Source: Paraglaciecola psychrophila 170
GTDB lineage: Bacteria > Pseudomonadota > Gammaproteobacteria > Enterobacterales > Alteromonadaceae
Assembly (NCBI RefSeq): GCF_000347635.1
Contig: NC_020514.1
Span: 4,278,001 to 4,342,000 of the forward strand
Direction of reading: 5' to 3'
Length of the DNA: 64,000 bases
Made by a program: the position numbers and the translations under genes
Shown: positions 17,410-24,319 of the stretch, piece by piece
Layout: every line of letters starts with the position of its first letter
Numbering within the stretch: the first letter of the stretch is position 1
Notes under the pieces: generated by a model
What the model was told of the DNA's origin: nothing
Seen by the model: only the letters and a program-made list of their open reading frames with translations
Database searches by the model: none

Positions 17410-18702
17410 ATGCCCCCATTGCAAAACAAAAAAATAAGCTCACCTTTTAGTAAAACAAATCAGCATGATCAAAAGTACAGAACGATATTATCTGCTGCTT
17501 CAGAGCTATTTAATGTTTATGGCACCCGTGGCACAACATTAATTCAGATTGCTGACAAACTTAACTTGACGAAAACCAGCCTTTATTATTATGCAAAAAA
17601 TAAAGAAGAACTAGTTCATCAATGTTACTTAAACACATGTATTGAGCTGCAAGCCATGATAACCAGTGCAAAGGGTACTGACGGCTCTGCAATGAACAAA
17701 ATAGAACACCTATTGCGATTAAATTTCGACTGCTTAAACGGCATTATTAATGGCAGCCGTGGTCATCTGGCCGGTTTCACTGAAATATCCTCTTTATCAA
17801 GCCAACATAAAACAGAGATTTCTGAATTTATTCGCACATTCGTGATGCAAGTGATGCAGTTAATAGAGCAAGGTCAAATCGACGGCAGCATTCAAAACGT
17901 GCACCCCGCTAAGACAGCTAGTGCCCTATGGGGTGCCATATTTTGGCTTCCTGTTTGGTTGCACTCAATTAAAGATGAAAGCCGAGAGGACGCTTACCAG
18001 CAGTGGTTATCTATCATTAAATATGGCTTAAATAATCAAACCTCGGCATTAAGTTTTACTGTAACTGACCTTGCCAAAGAACAAGTGGCTCCTGCAGGCT
18101 TTGATAGAAACCAACAAAATAAAATAAAGCAGGAAGCCTTCTATCGTGTTGGTTCGATATTTTTCAATCAAAAAGGATTTAAAGGCACATCTTTAGATGA
18201 ATTAGCTCAATCACTAGGTGTCACCAAAGGTGCTTTTTACTACCACATAAAAAATAAAGATGATCTGCTTATCAAGTGTTTTGAGCGTACTATTAATATT
18301 GAAAGTCAGGTATTGGAAGACTCATTAGCGATAGATAACAATGGCTTAGAAAAATTAGCTTACGCTGCACAGAAACTCTTTAGTATTCAGGTAGGTGAAC
18401 AAGGCCCTTTAATTCGATATGCCAGAATGTGGTCTTTAGAGATTGATAAAAGACAAGAAATGGAAATCACTACCAGTAAAATAAGAGACCTCTTTGGCAA
18501 TATCATCCAACTAGGCATAGAAGATAAAAGCATTAAACAAGTAGATTTACTGGTGGCAAAAAACATTATCGCAGGTGCTATTGAGTCAATTCCTGATCTT
18601 GGTGACTCCATCAGTGAAGATAACGTTTTAGGAGACTCAGCAGACTTCTTTCATATCTTTTTTAATGGCATTGCAACTCAGCATTACTCAGACAATTTTT
18701 AA
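17410..18702 (+). CDS. Tandem double TetR/AcrR transcriptional regulator
   Basis: A 430-residue protein holding two complete TetR-type units. The first helix-turn-helix is at about residues 22-66 (ILSAASELFNVYGTRGTTLI... NLTKTSLYYYAKNKEEL), with its own ligand-type domain to about 215. The second is at about 242-287 (FYRVGSIFFNQKGFKGTSLD... GVTKGAFYYHIKNKDDLL), followed by a second ligand-type domain. Usual TetR proteins are about 200 residues, so this is a head-to-tail fusion and may bind DNA as a single chain. It is divergent from the acyl-CoA ligase operon and is the likely repressor of the cluster (inference). Confidence 0.88.
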   Translation: MPPLQNKKISSPFSKTNQHDQKYRTILSAASELFNVYGTRGTTLIQIADKLNLTKTSLYYYAKNKEELVHQCYLNTCIELQAMITSAKGTDGSAMNKIEHLLRLNFDCLNGIINGSRGHLAGFTEISSLSSQHKTEISEFIRTFVMQVMQLIEQGQIDGSIQNVHPAKTASALWGAIFWLPVWLHSIKDESREDAYQQWLSIIKYGLNNQTSALSFTVTDLAKEQVAPAGFDRNQQNKIKQEAFYRVGSIFFNQKGFKGTSLDELAQSLGVTKGAFYYHIKNKDDLLIKCFERTINIESQVLEDSLAIDNNGLEKLAYAAQKLFSIQVGEQGPLIRYARMWSLEIDKRQEMEITTSKIRDLFGNIIQLGIEDKSIKQVDLLVAKNIIAGAIESIPDLGDSISEDNVLGDSADFFHIFFNGIATQHYSDNF

Positions 18703-18881
18703 TGACTCGCAGCAACAATCAAGACAACGTTTAACTACTTCGCAATATTTAGAAGGCAAAAAAGCGGATCAATGATGATTCGCTTTCCCTTGTTAATTTA
18801 GTCACAGTCTTAATTAAAGTCACAAATTATATGACATATTTACGGACATATTTGCAGAGACAGCCATCGCATATTTACAGA

Positions 18882-18923
18882 GACACCCATCGTAAAAATT
18901 TTAAATTAATTACGATGGGTGTC
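18882..18923. repeat. REP-like inverted repeat with flanking half-copies
   Basis: Perfect 14-bp arms GACACCCATCGTAA (18882-18895) and TTACGATGGGTGTC (18910-18923) enclose 14 nt of AT. Partial copies flank it: GACAGCCATCG at 18859-18869 and AAATGGGTGTC at 18946-18956. The layout resembles REP/BIME elements mobilised by REP-associated tyrosine transposases, but no transposase is in the window. Confidence 0.65.
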
Positions 18924-19035
18924 CTTGTATTTTACTTGTATTTTAAAATGGGTGTCTTTAGCTTCGTGGATACCGTAAGAGTTAATTTAGCTTTGTATTG
19001 CCCCCGATAGTTACTGGAATCCAATCCAGATTTCA

Positions 19036-19104
19036 AACAGCATCCCTGCTGCCTGACTTACTTTCTTGCTACAGCTCAAGAAAGTAAGCAAAGAAAGCCG
19101 CTCG
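19036..19104 (+). repeat. Dispersed stem-loop repeat, copy R1
   Basis: The segment contains the stem CTTACTTTCTT / AAGAAAGTAAG around GCTACAGCTC, then GCAAAGAAAGCCGCTCG. It aligns with the reverse complements of R2 (27779-28050) and R3 (37021-37212), including the upstream TTTCAAAC..ATCCCT string shared with R2. The copies are diverged, so this is an old or relaxed family. Confidence 0.7.
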
Positions 19105-19125
19105 CCACTAAAATTTTTAACCGCA

Positions 19126-19253
19126 AAAAATGGCTTATTTATGGGCGCCAACCGCGTTGTCGTTACGAATGTATCCCTTCAAGCTCCACTCAAATGGCGT
19201 CCCGCGCGGCGTCCGCTTGCCATTTGCCATTTGCCCAAGAATAAGCCATTTTT
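19126..19253. repeat. Long inverted repeat
   Basis: Arms AAAAATGGCTTATT (19126-19139) and AATAAGCCATTTTT (19240-19253) are perfect over 14 bp and extend inward with GGGC/GCCC, enclosing about 100 bp. The loop contains CGCCAACCGCGTTGTCGT (19146-19163), which recurs exactly in the repeat array next to tRNA-Gly near 59.3-59.6 kb. Confidence 0.6.
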
Positions 19254-19572
19254 AGCTGAAACTTTAAATGCGGAAAAAGCAGTGGCAGAGCCACCAGAGA
19301 TTGGAACTAAAGAGTTATAACCACTCTTTTTTTGATGAGAAATTATCATGGCAGTCTTACAAAATAATTTTCAACGAAACTGACCCCGCAGGTCTGGGTG
19401 GCTTGTTAATTGTTATACCTCAACACAAATGCCTTGTATTTGATGATTTGAATTCCCGCTGAACTGTACTTTTTGAGGTCACTTGGGTATATAAAGGCGT
19501 TGTTTAGTTAATGGGGCTCTACGCGATAATACTTTTTGTTAAGCTTATTGAATAAGCACCGCTATTTGAGTT

Positions 19573-19578
19573 TATAAT
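19573..19578 (+). promoter_or_regulatory. Consensus -10 box before the small protein gene
   Basis: A perfect TATAAT lies 46 bp upstream of the ATG at 19625. A TTGAAT at 19548-19553 is 19 bp away, a little far for an ideal -35, so promoter strength is uncertain. Confidence 0.45.
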
Positions 19579-19624
19579 GGCGGTCAAATAGTTTTCGCAA
19601 TTGATAGACCCACGTGAGTACAAA

Positions 19625-19873
19625 ATGACCCATAAAGTACGTTATAAGTTTAATGGTGTGGCAAAGGAAATAAGTTTTTCTTACAGCCGCTATCGCAATA
19701 TGCATGAGGCAGTGGCCGATGCTGAAGGACTAGACCTTACCCACTTTTTGCAAACTGAGCAGCGAGTTGCCACAATCAGTAAAGGCAAAGCGACCGTAAG
19801 AAATTTTAGAGATGCCGAATTTGTAAAAATGGGTTTTACTGAATTATACTTCTTAAAAAATGGCCAAGAATGA
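19625..19873 (+). CDS. Small conserved-looking protein of unknown function
   Basis: An 82-residue protein from the ATG at 19625 (an upstream non-ATG start would add 8 residues). It is charged, has no signal or membrane segment, and reads like a real globular protein: MTHKVRYKFNGVAKEISFSY, then a central FRDAEFVKMGFTELYFLKNG end. Codon use looks like the neighbouring genes. I think similar proteins occur in other Alteromonadales, but I cannot name a family. It stands alone between repeat-rich stretches with its own likely promoter. Confidence 0.6.
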   Translation: MTHKVRYKFNGVAKEISFSYSRYRNMHEAVADAEGLDLTHFLQTEQRVATISKGKATVRNFRDAEFVKMGFTELYFLKNGQE

Positions 19874-20182
19874 TGGTCGTTTTTGCTCATGCACTCAATA
19901 GTATCGTGAGCAGTAGTGGTGCTGCAGTTAAGATTATAGCGAGCATCAACAAATCGACAGGAAAGCCGATTGGCACAGTATTGGCTGGCCTAAGGCTTAG
20001 ACACAGGGATGTGCATAATGCACACCCCTTGCTGATCCAAAAGATACTGACCACGCAGGTCGCAATTTATTTATTATCAATTAAAATCAACATGTTACGA
20101 GTTTTATTTGACTCTGACCCTGTTATTTTTTTGTGTTGTTATGACCGGTTATTATAACTGTACAGTAAAGAAGTAATCGGAT
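19874..20182. other. Intergenic stretch without a clear gene
   Basis: A 95-codon open frame here (from 19870) has low-complexity composition, no ribosome site and overlaps the previous gene, so I do not call it. CTGACCACGCAGGTC at 20049 resembles CTGACCCCGCAGGTC at 19380, a possible short dispersed repeat. Nothing else is recognisable. Confidence 0.5.
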
Positions 20183-21562
20183 TTATTGATAAAACTCTAC
20201 GGCGAACTTTGCACCACCAAAGGTTGAGTCATTACTCACGCGTATGCTGGCGTTATAATGACTTACTAGCTCTTTGGTTATTGCTAAGCCTAAACCACTG
20301 CCCTTTCTATCGGATTGATTTTCACGCCAAAATCGTTCAAATATTTGCTGATGAAATACTTCAGGTATCCCGTTGCCTGAATCTTCAACGGTGATTAACT
20401 TATTAGAAACAGTTACTTTAATTTTACCACCTGCGGACGTGTGTTTTATGGCATTTTCCAACAGATTCTTAACGATAACTGTTAGCTCACCTTCATCAAC
20501 GTCTACAGTGCTATTTTCATTTTCAACGACCAGTTCAAGGTCATGATTTTTGTCTATCGCGATGGGGGCAATATGAGAGCAAACGTTTTTTACTACGTAA
20601 CTAAGTTTAAATGTTGAAACTTGGGCAATATTCATATTCTGTGCGCGTGATAAATCAAGTAATTGTTCAACGATTCGAGAGATAAACTGGATATCGTTTA
20701 CAAGCTCGTTTTTAATTGTAGATGAAGGAGTTTTTAGCTCTAAGCGGTTTAATAATATGGTTAACGGAGTGCGTAGCTCGTGGGCGGCATCAGCAATAAA
20801 TCGTTTTTGTTGCTCGAAACTGCCTTCAACTCGATCAAGTGCATCGTTCATGGCGTTAGCTATGGGCAATAGCTCACTCGGTATATTTTCTACATCAATT
20901 CGCTTGTGCAAATCTTCAGGTTTTATATGCTTAATTTGCTGTGTTAAAAGACTTGATGGTTTGACAATAAGTTTGATGGCTATAACACTAACTGACAAAA
21001 AAACAATAAAAGTCATGAAGATGACTGTAGTTGCAACATCAACTATGCTCGGCTCTACCGCCTCATTGGCAAGTTGAGCAAGTAAATCACTTCGCGCAAC
21101 ATCAAAATAATAATGTTTATCCGCGATTATTATTTCTGTTCGATAAACACTCGTATTGCTATTTGGAATGTTGTAATATTTCTGTGGAATATCTAAGCTA
21201 ACATTGTTAAAAATAGCACCTTGTGTGTCTCTAGGTGCAGAAAGTAACGCTATATTTTGCGTGTCAATTTCAATGAGTCGGTAACCTAAGTTTGAAAATA
21301 AGGCATCAAAGCCCCATTTCATTACCATTTCAGAATCATCAAGCTTAATACTTCCTGAGTTATCAATATAGAGAGAAGCTGCCATTTGTTCAGTTAAACC
21401 ATACATATTACTTTCAATGGTTATTTGAGCGTATCGCTCAGAAACAGAAAGAAACATAATTAACAACAAGCCAAATAAAATGGTACCCGATGAAACAAAG
21501 TAGACCAACAACTTAAAGGCAATAGATTGCCTAGATATAATTTTACTTAAAAAGATAGCCAA
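20183..21562 (-). CDS. Two-component sensor histidine kinase (EnvZ/QseC class)
   Basis: A 459-residue inner-membrane sensor kinase. An N-terminal membrane helix (residues 16-38), a periplasmic sensor region to about 175, a second helix (about 178-200) and a HAMP segment precede the HisKA box AADAAHELRTPLTILLNRLE with the phospho-His. The ATP-binding lid has NLLENAIKHT, VEDSGNGIP and GSGLGLAI. It overlaps the response regulator by 20 bp and is probably translated with it. The signal is unknown. The adjoining MipA and RND remnant hint at an envelope or efflux response. Confidence 0.93.
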   Translation of the reverse strand: MAIFLSKIISRQSIAFKLLVYFVSSGTILFGLLLIMFLSVSERYAQITIESNMYGLTEQMAASLYIDNSGSIKLDDSEMVMKWGFDALFSNLGYRLIEIDTQNIALLSAPRDTQGAIFNNVSLDIPQKYYNIPNSNTSVYRTEIIIADKHYYFDVARSDLLAQLANEAVEPSIVDVATTVIFMTFIVFLSVSVIAIKLIVKPSSLLTQQIKHIKPEDLHKRIDVENIPSELLPIANAMNDALDRVEGSFEQQKRFIADAAHELRTPLTILLNRLELKTPSSTIKNELVNDIQFISRIVEQLLDLSRAQNMNIAQVSTFKLSYVVKNVCSHIAPIAIDKNHDLELVVENENSTVDVDEGELTVIVKNLLENAIKHTSAGGKIKVTVSNKLITVEDSGNGIPEVFHQQIFERFWRENQSDRKGSGLGLAITKELVSHYNASIRVSNDSTFGGAKFAVEFYQ

Positions 21563-22208
21563 CTCCTCTTATTGTTGAAATAACTGGTGTAGCGCCAGCT
21601 TCAGAAAGTTTTTTTCGTACTCTATGCACAGCTACTTGCAGCGCATTTTCTGTTAATGTATAACCATCTTGGTAAACCATATCTTCCAAAGACTCTTTTG
21701 ACACAGTTAGGCCTGAGTTCCACATAAAGTGCTCTAGAATTGCCACTTCTGTTTTCCCCATGATTACATTGTTACCATTAACAATGACTGATTTGGATAT
21801 AATATCGAGACTAACATTACCCGTATCAAGCTTAGTGTTAGACAGTTCGCTTGGACGCCGAAGCAGAGCACGTAACCTAGCAATAAGCTCATCAATAGCA
21901 AAAGGTTTTATTAGGTAATCATCAGCCCCATGATCCAAGCCTTTAATGCGATCTTGGACTCCACCTCTGGCGGTTAAAATGAGTATGGGCACCATATTTC
22001 GAGTCCGACGTAAGTTTTTTAATACCTCGATACCATCCATATCAGGCAAGCCTAAATCAAGAATAATGGCAGCGTAGCTAGTTTTTTGTAAATATAGCTT
22101 TAACTCGCCTCCGCTTCTGGCAATATCAGATAAATAGCTTTCTTGCGTAAGCGCTTCTTGAATAAATTCAGCCAGCTCACCATTGTCTTCTGTGATTAAC
22201 ACTCTCAA
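21543..22208 (-). CDS. Response regulator, OmpR/PhoB family
   Basis: A 221-residue response regulator. The receiver domain (1-115) has the acidic pair ED at residues 7-8, phospho-acceptor Asp in ILDLGLPDMDG near 51, the Thr in LTARG and Lys in DYLIKPF near 101. A winged-helix domain follows (about 125-220). Its start overlaps the RND remnant stop by 4 bp, and its stop overlaps the kinase start, so the three were one operon. Probable targets are the adjacent mipA and efflux genes (inference). Confidence 0.93.
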   Translation of the reverse strand: MRVLITEDNGELAEFIQEALTQESYLSDIARSGGELKLYLQKTSYAAIILDLGLPDMDGIEVLKNLRRTRNMVPILILTARGGVQDRIKGLDHGADDYLIKPFAIDELIARLRALLRRPSELSNTKLDTGNVSLDIISKSVIVNGNNVIMGKTEVAILEHFMWNSGLTVSKESLEDMVYQDGYTLTENALQVAVHRVRKKLSEAGATPVISTIRGVGYLFK

Positions 22209-22991
22209 ACTTTATTACCTCTAATTTTCTCTTTGTTTAGAGTTAATTTTAAACATGCGGGCAAAACGATTAACGTTAAAATTGTGGATGTAATTAAGCC
22301 ACCGATAATAGTCAATGCCATTGGTGGCCAAAATGGGCTTGATGGTGATGTTAGCGGGATCGTCCAAGCAGTTAATAGTACGGGTCGAAATCTCTCTTTG
22401 GTTGCTAATTCAATGGCGGTGATTAACGAATAGTTTTCTACTTTAATTTTTATCAATACCGTATCAATTAATATAATGGCGGCATTTACTACAATGCCCG
22501 TTAATGCTAAAAGCCCAAGTACTGACATAAAACCAAAGTTAACCCCAACAATAGCTAGGGTTGGCTTTACGCCTATCAAAGCGAGCGGAATTGTTAGCAT
22601 AATAAGGCCAGCAATTCTGAATGAGTTAAATTGCAGTATTAGCGCCGAAAACAATAAAATAGCACCAAAGGGTAAAGTTTTTAATAGCGCATCATTAGAT
22701 GCTTGAACTTTCTTCTGCTTCTGCGCCAAACTCTAATGTTATTTGATGCTTTTCAGCCACTTTTTCATGCTGAGAGATTAAACTTTTAATCATACTAGCG
22801 GTTTCAAAGCCAGGTTTTACATCAGCTTTAACAACATTACTATTAAAACCTTTCCAGCGCATTAGTCGTGGAGCTTGACCTGAAAAGTGTTGTTGGGCAA
22901 ATAATCTGAAAGGGAAAGTTTGTCCTTGATTATTCATTACCACAGTATTCATGATGTAATTAGTATCGGCACGGCTGATATCTTGATGAGC
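22205..22991 (-). pseudogene. RND efflux pump, C-terminal remnant with frameshift
   Basis: Two overlapping frames encode consecutive parts of an AcrB/MdtB-type RND pump. The upstream part (ADTNYI then MNTVVMNNQGQTFPF to LEFGAEAEES, to 22695) is the end of the second periplasmic loop. The downstream part (QASNDALLKTLPFGAILLF to the end) is the last transmembrane block, with GLLALTGIVVNAAIILID and ERFRPVLLTA. A one-base shift in AGTTCAAGC breaks the frame near 22708. The roughly 800 residues before this are absent and an in-frame stop lies at 22992. A working pump is therefore not possible. The remnant keeps its 4-bp overlap with the response regulator. Confidence 0.85.
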
Positions 22992-23104
22992 TCAAAGTAT
23001 CTAACTCTGCTGCTACGTTATATATCATCACTACAGGTTTATAATACAAGCAACATTACTAACATTAACCCCTAAATTGAAATGAACATTGAAAATAGGC
23101 TTTA

Positions 23105-23860
23105 TTAAAAAACATACATATAAGCCAGTATTACATTGACACTACCTGAAGCATCAATCAGTGGGCTGTCTTTAATTTCACTACCGTATACGGTGTGAGA
23201 TGCATAAGTAATAAAATTATGATGTTGCCCTACTCGCCAATTCGCCTGAACACCAATTTCGGCGTTGGTCGTCGCTTCTCCAAGATAAAGCGCACGATTT
23301 TGAGTAACTTCGTTAGCATGAACACCGTAGTAATAATCAATAATATCTTCACTTTGTCTAGTCAATGTAAGGTAAGGCTTTATACTATAGGTTTCAAAAT
23401 CGTATGATTTTGAATAAGTTAAGCTAAATTCATTACCTTTGTGTTCGTTTGTAGCATCAGTAATAAATTCAGCTGAAAAATCGCCTAAATTTGTTTCGTA
23501 ATCTACTAACAAGCCTAAATCAAATGAGCCTGAACGATCGTCCATACCAATAAAAACATCGCTATCATCTTCCTCAAAGCCGTCAAAGCGCAGTTGCCCG
23601 GTAATACTAAATGTTAGGTCGCTCATTCCAGCCAACTTGTAACTAAAATTTGGACCAAGTAGCTGGAAGTTTTCTGTTTGGTAGTAAATCACAGGTACTG
23701 GCGTTACTACATTGCTTACACCAATGTAGCCTTGATCACTAATAACTGCACCTAAACCTAAGCCCCAAAGATTTTCTGGCTTTTTAGCTAGCGCTGCGGT
23801 GCTAGCGGTAATGGCGATCGTACTAAGTAATAAGGTACCAACGAATTTATTTGACATCAT
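23105..23860 (-). CDS. MipA/OmpV family outer-membrane protein
   Basis: A 251-residue beta-barrel protein. The start at 23860 (MMSNKFVG) is chosen because GGGATAG lies 7 bp upstream and it begins the signal peptide (GTLLLSTIAITASTAALA); a longer frame to 23962 would add 34 residues encoded by promoter-type sequence. The mature part begins WGLGLGAVISDQGYIG and ends VILAYMYVF with a terminal Phe, as in MipA/OmpV scaffolding proteins. Genes of this family often sit beside two-component systems and RND pumps, as here. Its first 48 codons and about 180 bp upstream are duplicated at 27064-27400. Confidence 0.87.
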   Translation of the reverse strand: MMSNKFVGTLLLSTIAITASTAALAKKPENLWGLGLGAVISDQGYIGVSNVVTPVPVIYYQTENFQLLGPNFSYKLAGMSDLTFSITGQLRFDGFEEDDSDVFIGMDDRSGSFDLGLLVDYETNLGDFSAEFITDATNEHKGNEFSLTYSKSYDFETYSIKPYLTLTRQSEDIIDYYYGVHANEVTQNRALYLGEATTNAEIGVQANWRVGQHHNFITYASHTVYGSEIKDSPLIDASGSVNVILAYMYVF

Positions 23861-24038
23861 ATTTTCTATCCCAATAAAGTTTTGAACTGCTGTGTTGTTC
23901 GTAATGTCGCCATTATGAACAGGAATGCTTTCTCGAAACTTACCGATCCAAAATTGAATCAAAGTTTTTGTAAGGTTGGGGAAAGGAATAGCTTAATATT
24001 TTTAGAAATATGAGACTTTAAAAAGCATATAAATTAAA
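23701..24038. repeat. Direct repeat copy A: mipA promoter and 5' end
   Basis: This segment contains the start of mipA and its upstream region. It is repeated at 27064-27400 in the same orientation with scattered mismatches and one net base lost; by eye about nine in ten positions match. The two copies flank the oxidoreductase genes. Confidence 0.9.
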
Positions 24039-24231
24039 GGCACACTACACTTATGCAGGCTTAGCCGATAGTAATGCAGACGATACAACTATCGTTAAAG
24101 CTCCTTATTTTCATAGCGTTAAGATGGCAATCCTTGGAATTCACACAAAATCCCCAAAACAATATTACCGTTTTTTGCTAGAGGATACGGTTAACTCAGT
24201 TGTTAACAACGGCACTTTTACCAAAATATGA
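24021..24231 (+). pseudogene. Start-less coding-like fragment, unknown
   Basis: An open frame reads KAYKLKAHYTYAGLADSN, then ADDTTIVKAPYFHSVKMAIL and ends LEDTVNSVVNNGTFTKI at a TGA (24229-24231). It has coding-like composition but no start codon near its beginning; the first in-frame ATG would leave about 35 residues. It abuts the duplicated mipA front, so it may be the truncated end of a gene cut by the rearrangement. I do not recognise the family. Confidence 0.35.
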
Positions 24232-24319
24232 CGTAAATACATAACTAATTTTCAGACACCAGATGAAGCTCAACAAGGCAAACAGCGCAATTAATAAGGT
24301 TAACCGCGGACAGACCACA

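Larger units (their letters stand above)
18703..19624. other. Gene-poor stretch rich in palindromic repeats
   Basis: No convincing gene is seen. The stretch holds a possible weak hairpin (18761-18786) after the TetR gene, a REP-like inverted repeat (18882-18923), dispersed stem-loop repeat copy R1 (about 19036-19104) and a long inverted repeat (19126-19253). Short open frames near 19066-19462 cover the repeats and lack coding character. A TATAAT box at 19573-19578 precedes the next small gene, with a CTTATT-G-AATAAG palindrome at 19544-19556. Confidence 0.6.

Noticed and set aside
19066..19462. Two small genes in the 19-kb stretch
   Set aside because: The frames lie across the stem-loop repeat and the long inverted repeat, have no ribosome sites and read as low-complexity sequence.
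19870..20157. 95-codon gene after the small conserved protein
   Set aside because: It overlaps the previous gene, lacks a ribosome site and has no recognisable or balanced protein composition.
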